From Anastrepha obliqua (taxonomy: Eukaryota > Arthropoda > Insecta > Diptera > Tephritidae): a stretch of 64,000 bases of DNA. This document shows positions 44,605 through 56,029 of this stretch, piece after piece. Under the pieces are notes generated by a model. It was not told where the DNA came from and did not search any database. It was given only the letters and a program-made list of their open reading frames with translations. Both the position numbers and the translations under genes were made by a program. The stretch covers positions 57,568,001 to 57,632,000 of the forward strand of contig NC_072893.1 in the NCBI RefSeq assembly GCF_027943255.1. Reading direction: 5' to 3'. The stretch's first letter is position 1. Every line of letters starts with the position of its first letter.

Positions 44605-46102
44605 AGCTCTCTTTTGACCATTCTCCCGTAAAGATTGAGCTTCATAACCCTCTTGCCGACACACCCACCCAATGTTACCTGTATAATAACAAAACTGACT
44701 GGAATCACTTTCGATATCTAGTATCTTCAACGATAGTTTTAAAACTACCACTAAAAACGAAAATTGATTTTCGGATTGCAAGAAAAAAGTGGCGGCAAAC
44801 TAGACACCCGGCAGATAAAAAAAACTTAAATACACTCACAAGGCAACTTAAAGAAGCTCTTGTTAATAAACTGGGCGGGCACATAACTTAATCGCTATCT
44901 CAGTAGTCTTAACGCTACAGCAGATTCTGAGTATTTGCTTTGGAAGGCTGCAGGAAATATAAAAAGACCTATACTCCACCTACCTGCCCTTCGTATGGAA
45001 AACCCATAATAAATGGGCTAAACGCGACTCCGAAAGAGTAGCGACATTTGCCCGGCATTTAAAAAACGTATTTACCCCACTCTCAATGGCTTCTTCACCA
45101 GGTACCCTAGAAGAGGTAAATTCTGTACTAACACAAACCTATCAAATAGGCCCACCCATACGTAAATTCTATAAATTTGAAGTGAAATCTGTCATTAAAA
45201 ATCTGAACACAAAAAAATCCCTCAGCTACGATCTTATTACAGCCAAAGCCCGCAAAAAGCTCCCAGAAAAAGGAGTTACTCTGTTAACGTATTTATTTAA
45301 TGCAATAATACTAACTGGAAATTTTCCTGCTCAATGGAAAGTGGCTCAAATTAAAATGGCCTTCAAACGTGGCAAAAAACCAGATTCAGTTGAATAGTAT
45401 CGTCCAATCAGCTTGCTACTGATCACTTCCAAACTTATGGAATGTCTTATTCTTAAAAGACTGTTACCAGTCATTGAAGAATGAAGCACTATACAACAAG
45501 TTCATTGAATTTTTGAATACATTCACAATACATTCGAAAAAAATAAATACAGTACAACAGCGTTCCTCGACATTGCCCAAGCTTTGGACAGGGTATGTCT
45601 CGACGGTTTGGTCTACAAAATTACAAACACCCTACCTATAAACTTCTATGGTACATACTTATAAAGTCTTATCTCAATAAACGAAATTTCTTCGTCAAGG
45701 AAGGCGATCATCTCTCAGAGCTCTGCGAAAGTTCAGCGGGCGTTCCCTAAGTAAGCGTAATGGGACCAATGTTGTACCTATGTGTACTCTACAGATATGA
45801 CTTACTCGAAACTGAAGGAGTAACTATATAAAAGCACATTTGCTGATGATGCTGATTTACTAGCAAGTGACACTTTTCCGCAAGCAGCTTCTTCTACACT
45901 TCAAAAGGGACTCCACAAAATCAACCTATGGATCAAAAAAAGGCGAATAAAGTCCAATGAAACTAATTAGTACAAGTCAAATTCACTCTTAAGCGAGACA
46001 ATTGCCCACCCGCCAAACTCAACGATTTGGAGAAAGTCCAAAGCAATGAAACCAAATATCTAGGAATGCGTCTAGACAGAAAATTAACGTGGAAAACACA
46101 TA

Positions 46103-46633
46103 AAGGGTCCGGCACGCGCAGTGCAACCTTTTAATAGGTTGGTCATAAATTTAGTTTGGAAAATTACTTTTATTCAATTCAAAGTAAAAAATGTGTGAAA
46201 ATAATACAAAATTAAGAATCAATTTACTTTTGCTCGATATGATCACCTTTTGCCTTGACTAGGCCTTGAGAGGGTCCAGAAATGAATTGCAAGCTGCCCG
46301 AATGTGACCGCAGGTATTTTGGCCCACTCGCGGATAATTTTTTTTTGAACGCCTCGAAACTGGTGAATCTTTTAGTTCGGACCTTGTTCTCCAAAACGGC
46401 CCAAAGAGAATAATCCATCGAATTCGAGATCATGCGCCTTTCGCATCTTTTAACGCTTGACATTGAGATCATTTTTCAGTATGGGGCTGATGCTACGGCA
46501 GCTCGGCAAAAGCTTCCTTGCGCTTGTAAACAATTCTCTGGACTGTCATTTAGCCAACTAACAGACAGCTGATGCCCGTGCATGATCTACGGGAGCGGTC
46601 CGAAGTTGGTTACACTTCGAGTGCCGCACCCTG
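46103..46633 (-). mobile_element. Deleted Tc1/mariner-type element inserted in the jockey-like LINE
   Basis: Ends aagggtccggcacgcgcagt and, complemented, cagggtgcggcactcgaagt are flanked by TA (46101-46102, 46634-46635). The minus-strand remnant 46472-46224 reads MDYSLWAVLENKVRTKRFTS, the block after the third catalytic acidic residue in transposases of the LxPLDYSxWxxLE type. The upstream catalytic domain is absent. The element is 531 bp and non-autonomous. Confidence 0.83.
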
Positions 46634-47147
46634 TATATATATCAAAAAGAAAAGCACTTGGTATTAAAATCAGAGACTTTCACTGGCTTTTAAATCGTTA
46701 TTCCCAAGTTGCTCTCGACAGCAAATTGCTCGTATACCCGGCAGTTTTACAACCCGTGTGGACATATGTAAGGTATTCAATCTGGGGCACTGCGGAAAAC
46801 TCCAATATTGAAATTTTCCAATGATTTAAGTCAAAAACATTAAGAATGATCACCAACTCATCCTACTATATAACAAACTTGCAAATACACCGTAACCTCC
46901 AAATATCCACTGTCGCTCAAGAAATAGAGAAATATGCAAAATCCCATAATCTCAGGCTCCAAACTCAGTCCACGCCCAACTCCTTAGTAAGTTCATAGCT
47001 TTTTTATATTTTATTTTATTTTACAATGATTTGTTTGCTGTTTGGCAAAGGATAAGTATTCATTCGATAGAACTTATTTTGCTCTACAAAACTATGTTAT
47101 TTGTATTTTTGAGTTATTTAATTTTTTTTTAGTTTTGAGGTTTAGAA

Positions 47148-48160
47148 ATGGAAAACCCAGGAGGCAAAAATCAATATTTTCGACACCTGCTCTTCTTTGC
47201 TTCTCAACGAGGTCAAAAAGCTGCCGAACAGCGAAGCAGCCCGGAACATTTGCGGTGTGTATGGAGAAAGAGTCATAGGCGAGTCTATAGCATAGAAATG
47301 GTTTGCAAAGTAAAAAAATGGCGACCTATGACACGTCCCGCAGCGGAAGGCCTTGTGAATTCGATGAAGAACGTCTCCAGTCACTTTTGACGGAGTGAAT
47401 TAGCGGAAAAAATTAACAGCGATTATAAAAAGATCCAGAATCACCTTCATTCAGTGAGATCTACCGAAAAAGTGGGACCCTGATGCCTCACGAACTCAAC
47501 GAAAAGAACAAAGAAAGTCGCATTCAAATTGCTTCTCAGCATCTCGCCCGCCATCGAGCAACACACGATCATAAACAGCGCCCTTTGTACCGAATCATCA
47601 CGGAGGATGAGAAATGTCTATACATAAATATGAAGCAAAGAGCAGAAGATACGCCAAAGACGAGAGTCAAGCCGGATCTTTATCCCAAGAAGGTCATGAT
47701 ATGTGTTTGGTGAGACTGGGAGGGCATGGTGTACTGGGAAATGCTCGAAAAGAATGCCACGATCAACAAAAAGCTCTACATTTCATTTATTTCAAGTCTA
47801 AGACATAATTACTCTACATAATACTGTACTGTACTGACTAAAAAGTCCTGATTGACATGGTCATATTCCTTCACGACAACGCAAGACCACATGTTGAACA
47901 AGTCGTCAAAGCCGCACTCCAAGAGCTCGAATGTGAGGTCCTTCAGCATCCGCCGTATTATCCGGACCAAGCCCCAACCGATTATCATCGTTTCCGTTCC
48001 CTCTCAAACCACTCGAAGGGCGTTACCGTCGATAACAAAGAGGTCCTTAAAAACTGACTCAACAACTTCTTTGACAAAAATCACCTGGTCTATTTTTGAC
48101 AGAACGGCATCAACAAATTGGTTGAGAGGTAGGAAGAGGTTGTAAAAAGCAACGGCGAAT
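47148..48160 (+). pseudogene. DD34D mariner transposase relic (HDNARPH type)
   Basis: The N-terminus reads MENPGGKNQYFRHLLFFASQ. After frameshifts come FDEERLQSLL and LMPHELNEKNKESRIQIASQ (47483-47713), followed by HLARHRATHDHKQR, ITEDEKCLYINMKQR (first Asp context; family TGDEKWCLY) and PDLYPKKVMICVW. 47857-48057 reads VIFLHDNARPHVEQVVKAAL and PPYYPDQAPTDYHRF with DD34D spacing (SPDLAP altered to YPDQAP). The tail GINKLVERWEEVVKSNGE ends near 48160. Stops and frameshifts abound. Its ends were not resolved. Confidence 0.85.
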
Positions 48161-48324
48161 CTCAATCTTTTGCTAGAGGATTTTTCTGTCTCCATTTCGA
48201 ATGTTTTATAAGAAATTACAAATTCAAGCAATGCCAGGATGGTTGAAAAATAATAGTAACAATTTTTTTTGCCGAATTGTTGGAGTATCCATATTAGGCC
48301 CCTAGCAACCTCCATCTGTTTCCA

Positions 48325-48500
48325 GAGCTGAAAAATTCATGCGTTAAAGGCGTCTTTTATCAAATGATGAGGTCATAACAGCTGTGGAAGAGTATTTTGC
48401 AGCCCCTCCAGATTTTCACATCAGGAATGGAATTCATAAATTGGAATTTCGTTGGAACAAGTGTATTGATGTTCATTATGACTATACTGAATAATAAAAC
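48325..48500 (+). pseudogene. Mariner transposase C-terminal fragment
   Basis: The frame reads LFPELK, then after a shift RLLSNDEVITAVEEYFAAPP and GIHKLEFRWNKCIDVHYDYT before a stop and AATAAAA. This is the C-terminus of mariners ending NGIxKLExRWxKCIxxxGDYVE. It is a different subfamily from the relic just upstream. The catalytic core is absent. Confidence 0.72.
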
Positions 48501-48801
48501 TTATTTCAAACCATAAAATTGTGTTTTTCTAATCGAACCGCAAAACCTTTTAAGCAGCCTAGTAACTCGAAAAGGTTTGAGAATCCCATTATGAAACTTG
48601 CCGTGATTGCTACTCATAGTCGAAGCTATCTGAGCAGGCTGTTTTTGAAAAAATACAAAAAAAAGTTTTCCCACAATTTTGAATAAAAAAGTTAAATTTT
48701 TTTATAACTAGAATTTATGTTAAAAAATAATAAAAGCATGCCTCCAATTAAAGAAGTTTAAGGAGAATTGGCGCCTATATTCAAAATACTTGGACTATTA
48801 A

Positions 48802-49535
48802 GGGGTCAGTCTACTTTGGACACTCGAAAAAAAGGCTATATTCGTGATTTTTTTTTTGAGAAAACTATAAATGATAGTAATATAAAATTTGTTTGATTTA
48901 TTAAATAAAGTCTTAAAATTCAGAAATAAATTTTTTTTTATTCAATTTTATAGTATTTTTAGTAAAAAAATAGCAGTGAAGCGTAACGTCTCAAACATGG
49001 GTTGGTGAGGCAGCTCCATCAGAACTCAAGAACGGCTTGTCTGAAACAAAAAAATCAAAATGTTTCAGATTCAGTAAGATACTGGCTACAAAATGACCCT
49101 CGGATATTAGGTTTTAATGAAGACAAAAAAAATGGCTGATAAAAATGGAAAATTTTTGATAGAACGGTTTTTTTTTTCGCATATTTAAAAAAAAATATAT
49201 AGTAAAAATTTAAAATTTCAAAACCCCCGAGCGTCAATTTGGTGCAAATTATGTCTAGAATAGGTGATCCAAATTTTATGAAAATCGGTTGATTAGTTTT
49301 TGAGATACAGTGGAGCTAGATTTTGAAAACGTTGTTTTGAGAAAAACGCGTTTAAAGTTTTTAATGCACGCTATACGCGCAGGTAGACGAAATGATGTTC
49401 AGGTAAAAAAAAAATAGTTAGAGTGCTCGGATTTTCTTAAAATTTTTACACAATATTTCTGGATATATATACTTTCAAATTATGCAAAAAAAAAAAAAAT
49501 TGAAAAATTTTAAAGTGACAAAGTAGACTAACCCC
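48802..49535. mobile_element. TTAA-flanked non-coding inverted-repeat element 3
   Basis: TTAA at 48798-48801 and 49536-49539 flank ggggtcagtctactttg and, complemented, ggggttagtctactttg (one mismatch in 17). The interior of 734 bp is non-coding. It has gagaaaaacgcgtttaaag at about 49339 (shared with element 2) and aaattttatgaaaatcggtt at about 49270 (similar to aaatttgaaaaggatcggtt in element 1). Confidence 0.8.
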
Positions 49536-49539
49536 TTAA

Positions 49540-52500
49540 CATGGGATCGCTCCGGTGTAAAGCATAGAGGGTTTCTTACATATTACAAATTCGAGCCGTC
49601 TTTCAATGCTTTCTGCTTGTTTAGAGGTAAATTCTAACTATTAATGGAATTTTTGTCATCTCATCAATAAGATACCTTATTACACAGATGATTTAAACTT
49701 TTTGGTCCACTTCGATCGGCTAAACTTTAATACGATGTGCGCTACCCCCACCATGCCAGGCATACCACAGAAGCCTTTTACCTATGAAACCTTAAGAGAA
49801 GGCTACACACTTTGTATATACAAACACTCTTATCCATATTCGTGTTTTCGGTCAATCTTATTGACAGCTCAATTAAATTCGGTTTTGACAGACTAAAGGC
49901 CAATTATCCATAATTTCCATCAGTGAAATCAGTAATTTCTTCATACAAATACATCTACAAGCACTTAGGGAACACAAAACAGACTATTACTCAATTCAAG
50001 TGTGTTGTTGTTGTCCTCCGCACAGCTATGGAAACACCGATGAGTAAATGGTGAACGACGATGACGACGACGAAAGATAAAATAACAACTTTTGAAAAGC
50101 CACAAATTGACAAGTGTAATCCATGGAATGTCGCCAACATTTTTGTGCGCACACAAGTCAATTTCCACAAGATTCACTTGCAATCCAACAGTCGAAAAAT
50201 AGCAAAGGCAGAAGGAGAGAATCGAGCTGAAGTAGTGGAGACAGATAGTGAAGGTGGCACTCAAGGCGCCACTCTTCGGCTCTTGCAGGGTGCTTCGATT
50301 TGTGTTGTAGGTGAGTGCTGGAGTTTTATGTGTATGCATATATGTATGTGTGTACGCTCAGAAGGCAGTTTGCATGTGCTTCTGTCTGCTCAACCACCAA
50401 ATCAGATAAAACGTCACTTTTGTGCGACTAACAGAGCGTATATGCGCTCGTGGTCTTACACAACTTGACTGGCTGGACAGTCAAGAGCACCAGCAGTCGC
50501 TCGAGTATGGAGCCACTTGTCGTATATTAAAATATTGAGCAGTAGACGAGTAGCGTTGCTATGGTCTGGAGTTTGTGTTATGGAGTTGCTGTGCGTAGAT
50601 TAGGTCAATTGGACATTGCTGAACTTTTGCACAGTACATCATAGTATACTTATGTACATAAGTGCATACATACATAGCCAAATGCAAGCTGGCCGCCCGA
50701 TATGCATTCTAATCGCCACATGTGATGCTCATTCATGTCGATACTTCCTGTCACTTGGTTAAAAATGAAGTAGCACATTTAGGAATGTGGCATTTAGCAC
50801 TCTGCCACCGAAATATGCTAACACACTCATATATACACACACGCATACACATGCAGAAATTTTCTCACATCATCACATACATTTTCGAGTCAGTTTCCAA
50901 CTGCATCAGACTGTCGTGGGTGTGTTTGTGATGCCGACCTGAGCTGTTAACATTAAATGCGCACTTGTAGCAACTTTTCCCCGGAGACATATTGTCAAGT
51001 TAAGTGTTTTATGAACTAACCAACGCATGCAGCGGCTAGTCGTTCCCTCAAACCTGCCTTCTTTAATTGTGCTTGGGGCTGTGCTTCTGACTTTTTGCCT
51101 GACTTTGAACGCTAGCGCCACTGGTGAACTTTACTCTCATCGCCACTGAACTTGCTGCCTTTTTGACTGCACTTTCATCCTTCCCCATCGAGCTTAGAAC
51201 TCACTCCTGTCACTTGAAGCCTCTATTCGATTTTACTTGCTGACCATTTGATGATTTCCCCATGCTAAGTTCAGTATCGCCACCTCGTTGGCTCACTCCA
51301 ATTTTCTTGCCACTTTTGTATGGAATATACATATGTAAGTATGTACATATGTATGCACCTTCTGCTGGTCATCGTCATATTGAACTATTTAAGCGTTTAA
51401 TTTGATTTCGTTCGAGTGCGGTTTTTCTTGTTCACTTTCGACACTTTGTAACTACTTTAGCAGTACAAAGTACTTTCCAACTTACCTACAGTGCAAGAGT
51501 TACATCCCTGTCGGAAATCTTGCCTAAAATAATGTCTATATGAGAGTCGCATATGTATATATATCTTATTTTTTGTCGCCTAAATGATTTTGGTCGAGTT
51601 CAACAAAGTTCAAAATCGTTTAATCCTCGAACTAACCTCGTAGTATTCTCCTAGAAAAATTAAGTTTGCTACTACTTCAAAATTATAACTGTCAACAGTG
51701 ACGCGAGTACGCTGATTGGAGATATTTCGTAATGTCCGTTCACGTAACACAGTTGGCAGTCCGACAGCAGCCGCAACATTGTTCTTTTTTCACTGTTCAG
51801 AAAACCATACTATCCTCTCTCAATAAATGATTTACGATGATAGGTTACCAGATTTGGTCATCCGAAGCAAAATTGGGAGAGTAGGTTCGGCTGCCACGTC
51901 ACCGGGGACTTCGCTCATATCATGCACTCGCCCCATCAGTCATTGCTCAGACAGAAACAAAGTAAATAAGCAATGGCTGCGCTTATTTTTTCGTATATCA
52001 CCAACACAATCTTAGTTTTTTCGTAGACAAACAATGTCCTGACCCCGGTTACGTAAGCAAATCAGTCGATTGCTTCAAATTCGCTGAGAGCCGGTTAACG
52101 GTTTGATTTTGACCAAACTTCTGCATTCTCTCTATAATGGGTACTCGTATGCCTTTAAATTTTTATTGCCGTGATGATTTTTGTCTTTAGTTAATCAGTT
52201 GCAGATGTCCACTTTTAGACGCGGGATTATAATTTTCATATGGATAACGGGACATGAATTCCATATTCATAAATTCAGGGATAGATTTTTCTTTGTAGTG
52301 TTGTATCCCTTCACCTGCAGGTTAGGGAAGTGTACTCGCCATAAATAAGGCATTACTTGGTCATCTGTCACTCACATTTATCACCCATCCTCTATCAGCT
52401 TTCTTCGAATAATATGCCCTTCTGCAATATTGTTCGAGTTTCTTCTCTTCTCACTTTCTGAGAAATTCGTTAGTGTGGTCTTTTGTAATTCTACAGAAAG

Positions 52501-52882
52501 ACTAGATGGTTATCCATTTCCTTTTGGCTCATGCCCAGAAACCCAACCTAATAGTATTGTGAAATCGATATTTTGAATTTAGACCCATTGATTCTAGGCC
52601 CCTGTTCTACCATCTTCTAATTTTGACCCATCAGTAAACCATAGCTAGGAGCCAGGTTTGAAGATAGATAGAATTATTTCTACAGGCCGTACGTTCATTA
52701 ATAAGAACTTGAAAGTTCCTGAAAAGAATGAGTTTGGGTGATAATCTAATAACCCTATAAAGAACAGGAGTATGTCGAAAGTATTCTAAGATCGTTAAAT
52801 GTCCTTTCATATCGCCACTATTTAGATCGGAGATGCTTTTATATTTATTTTGGCAGAGAGATCACTCTCTATCAGTTGAATA
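49540..52882. other. Non-coding interval, transposon-poor
   Basis: No family match is found. An open frame at 50061-50468 overlaps one on the opposite strand (49965-50339). Neither shows a recognisable domain, and gtgagt at about 50310 could be a donor, so an unidentified exon is possible but unsupported. Short tatgtatgtgtgta and acacacgcatacacatgca words (50340-50355, 50835-50855) and catatgtaagtatgtacata (near 51331-51350) are simple-sequence features. Confidence 0.35.
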
Positions 52883-52884
52883 TA

Positions 52885-54206
52885 ACAGGTGGCGCTAAAG
52901 TAATCCACCTATTAGAAAATGCTATACATTTTGCGATTGGCCCCTAATGTCAATTCTGTTTTGACATTTGTGTAGTAAACACATGCGAAATACACGTTAA
53001 TAAACAATGTTACGCTACACTGCTCCAGAACGCGGAATATTGCTGACTATTTATTTGACCAATAATCGGTCGGTGACTTTGGCACAACGTGAATTTCGTC
53101 GCAAATTTCTTCGCCGTCCAACGCCTACTGGCAAAACACTGCGACGTTTAGCCGCTCGCCTCGAAGAGACTGGCACAACACGAGATGCTGCCAGGCGTGG
53201 CAGACTCCGGAGTAGCCGTTCTGCAGAGAATATTGCTGCTGTAGCCGAGGATGTCATGGAAGCGCCGTCGACATCGACCAGACGACGTGCCACGCAAATG
53301 GGTATTAGTCGACGGTCTTTACAGCGAATTTTGGTACAAGATTTGAAGATGTTTCCGTGCAAAGTCCAGACGGTACATCAGCTGTTAGCTGCTGACCGCC
53401 AATCGCGTCTAACATACGCTCAAGCCATCCTTAATCACCACCAAGAGGAAGAAGATTTTTCATCAAAAATAATCATGAGTGATGAGGCCCATTTCCATGT
53501 TAGCGGGTACGTAAATAAGCAAAATTTAAGCTTCTGGGGCACTGAAAATCCGCGTGTAACCCACGAAGAGCCATTACACCCGCTTAAAGTCAGTATGGTG
53601 TGCTGTTTTCGCTGGAGGAGTCATCGGACTTTTTTTCTTCGAAGACGTCGCGGGCCAAACGGTTACTGTGAATGGTGAGCGCTACAGAGCAATGATCAAC
53701 GAGTTCGTTTTGCCGCAACTTGATGAATTGGGATTGAAAAACATGTGGTTCCAACAGGACGGTGCAACGGCACACACTGCACGTGCCACAACCGATATGC
53801 TGAAGGATGCATTTCCCGGGCGCCTAATCTCCCGTGTTGGCGAGTTGCACTGGCCAGCAAGATCGCCTGATTTGACCGCTCCAGACTTCTTTTTGTGGGG
53901 CTTTTTGAAGTCGCGGGTTTATGTCAACAAGCCTCAGACTCTTGCAGCTCTTAAAGACAATATCCGTCAAGAATGTCAGGACCTATCGCCGGAAGTTTTG
54001 GCCAAAGTGATGGAAAATGCCATAAAAGGGGCTCAAATGGCAATCAACTGTGGCGGCGGCCATTTACATGACATCATATTCTCGACTTGATGTAAAAAAA
54101 ATTAAAAGACCAAATAAAAATAATCCACAAGAAGAATTAAAGTTTTTCATTTTTTTTTTAAATTACAGCCAACAAAACATCGCAAGGTTACTTTTGCGCC
54201 ACCTGG
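52885..54206 (+). mobile_element. DD41D mariner, copy A of an inverted pair, ends intact
   Basis: Ends acaggtggcgctaaagtaat and, complemented, ccaggtggcgcaaaagtaac are flanked by TA (52883-52884, 54207-54208). Size is 1322 bp. The sequence is nearly identical to the element at 60401-61721 on the opposite strand. Its transposase has a small deletion (see 53007-54090). Confidence 0.92.
53007..54090 (+). pseudogene. DD41D mariner transposase broken by a 2-bp deletion
   Basis: The first frame (53007-53678) encodes MLRYTAPERGILLTIYLTNN, the HTH region, KIIMSDEAHFHVSGYVNKQN (first Asp) and PLHPLKVS. Compared with the copy at 60514-61599, two bases are missing at about 53591-53592 (aaagtcagtatgg against aaagtcactgtatgg), shifting the frame. 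The rest of the protein continues in the next frame: WFQQDGATAHTAR (second Asp) and RSPDLTAPDFFLWGF (third Asp, 41 residues later), ending GGGHLHDIIFST. All three catalytic residues remain, and only the frame is lost. Confidence 0.92.
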
Positions 54207-54208
54207 TA

Positions 54209-55645
54209 TATGTAAATAGAAGGAGACAGCTGGTTAGTGTTAGTTAACATAAGTTTGCGAATAGCAAAGTTAGCGTAAATGTCAAATATTGAAGAAAAAA
54301 AAAACAATTGGCTAAATCGTTAGTGAATCGGTCTGGTCATATGGCCAGTTTAGAGTTAGATAATACAGATAAAATGATCTTATACTAGTTTAGCCTCAAA
54401 ATAAGTGAAATATTGAGACAACATTAGAAAGGCAATGGACCTCATACTTTTTCTTGATATATCAAGAGTAGGTAACCCATGACATATCCTGTAATTGATC
54501 AGAATTTGGAATTGGTTACCATTGGGATCAATTTTTGTGCCAGTATGGTATTAGTCATTTTCTACAAATGAGGAATCCTGCTGCTTCATACCTCTTCCAC
54601 AGGAAAAATGGTATTATGACCTATCATTTCGTGCTAGGGATCCACCCAGAGAAGAAAACTGTTCGCATTCTTTTATGTTCCATGCATGAAGCCCTTGTTC
54701 GGTTAACATTCGGATAAACCCCTCGACAATACCATTTGACTGTGTATACTTTTAACTAAGAGTACAATTTCTAGCTGGGATTCTACAATACAATCGTTCA
54801 TATGAAATATTAGTTCATTCCTTTCGGTATTCGACTCCTCCGTTCTGTCTTATCTGATTTGACTTCCGGTCAGTGCGGTTTTACTTTATTGAACTTGGAA
54901 ACTTTTTCTCTGCCACTTAAGCTGATGCCTATGGCTAGCAGGTGCGTGTTGTGTCCTTTTAATGAGTACATGTGTTTTGCAATCTTGTTACATCAAAAAA
55001 CACATGCGTATTTATGTATGCATGTACATGTGTGCATATGTATGTGTATGAGCAGAGAAAAGTTTTATGCGAGAATTCCTATGAAAGTCAACTAAACAAA
55101 TTGCACTTGTACGAGTAAACCAATGAATTTGGTTATTAAAGTTTCTTTTTGTTTTTCGAAGAAAATATACATACAAAAGTATATATATGTTACTACGTAC
55201 TAATACGTATAAAAGTCTGTATGTGCGTAGTAAGTAGTACTCTTGCTAAATAAAAACTTAGGTGTCAATGTGCGAATACATTAAAACTAGTATAATTTAT
55301 ACATAGAAGAGATGATTAATGAAAATTGCTAATATCGTTACTAATTTTTTTTTCGAAACTGTACGAAATTAACACATATCCATCATCTTCTTTAGTATCA
55401 ATATTGGTTTTGTTACGATTTCAGAAGCTTCACTTCGACTAAAGTTTTCTATTTTTTAGCAACAGCAATCCTTCACAATAAAAATATTTTTTTTTTGTCT
55501 TAGCGGAATTCGGTCCATTAATTGTTTTTTTGGAGGTGCCGGTCTTCTACAAATTCTTCCCTTTATTTCATTGACTTTTTCAGTGATTGGTCGCCCAGTG
55601 CGAAGTTTATCTTCAACATCCATTACTCACTCTATCTCTGTCATT
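54209..55645. other. AT-rich non-coding interval
   Basis: I recognise no gene or transposon. A tatgtatgcatgtacatgtg-type simple stretch lies at about 55013-55050, and poly(T) runs at 55346-55354 and 55488-55496. Confidence 0.4.
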
Positions 55646-55649
55646 CAGG

Positions 55650-55765
55650 TGTTGTTGTTGTTGTTACTGTAGCAGAATAAACATTCCCCATACATGTACA
55701 GAGAATGCTGCCGGAGTGACATTCCTTGGCCGGATATAAGTCCGGGCCGGCCCGGCAGCTACGAA
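55650..55765 (-). repeat. Structured short repeat, copy e, minus strand
   Basis: Read on the minus strand it has ccggacttatatccgg (perfect ccgga/tccgg hairpin), then ccaaggaatgtcactccggc, an imperfect attctct/ggggaat hairpin around gtacatgtat, and ctgctac, and it ends in a (CAA)n tail (gttgttgtt at 55651-55665). The 5' outer stem is changed. Confidence 0.7.
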
Positions 55766-56029
55766 ACGCCCTCCAGGTGCTCGTCGACGTTGTTTCCTCA
55801 ATTATGTTCGCTTAATTGCTTGATTTGTAAATTTTACAAAAAAAAGTACTGAGTCATTACACTTTCCACCGAATAAATACAAATTTTTGTTTGATTAACT
55901 GTATTTTATTCTCTAATTCAATTTGAATTGGCTAAGATTTTGGGAGGTTGTGCCCAGGTGTCGCTTTTATGATATTTGGTAATATCTCCATATAAGTGAG
56001 TTGCAACCAAATTTCTGACGAAAAAAAAG

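Larger units (their letters stand above)
44190..46985 (+). pseudogene. Jockey-like LINE, second copy, with endonuclease remnant and two insertions
   Basis: Endonuclease remnant at about 44265-44520: FSTLGSRFIAGGVYNAKHTY followed by WGSRLTTP. After a short-repeat insertion (44524-44604), coding resumes with FDHSPVKIELHNPL. RT blocks: EVKSVIKNLNTKKSLSYDLI, YRPISLLLITSKLMECLI, AFLDIAQALDRV (motif A with Asp kept, QAFD changed to QALD) and FADDADLLAS, with many stops. At 46101 a mariner interrupts the thumb (WKTHIK), which continues after 46635 (PVWTYVRYSIWGTAENSNIE) to about 46985. It is related to 39395-41355 but more decayed. Confidence 0.82.

Noticed and set aside
50061..50468. 135-codon frame as a host gene
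   Set aside because: An equally long frame overlaps on the other strand, no domain is seen, and the C-terminal part is simple-sequence (Cys/Met/His-rich). It could be an exon but is not supported.
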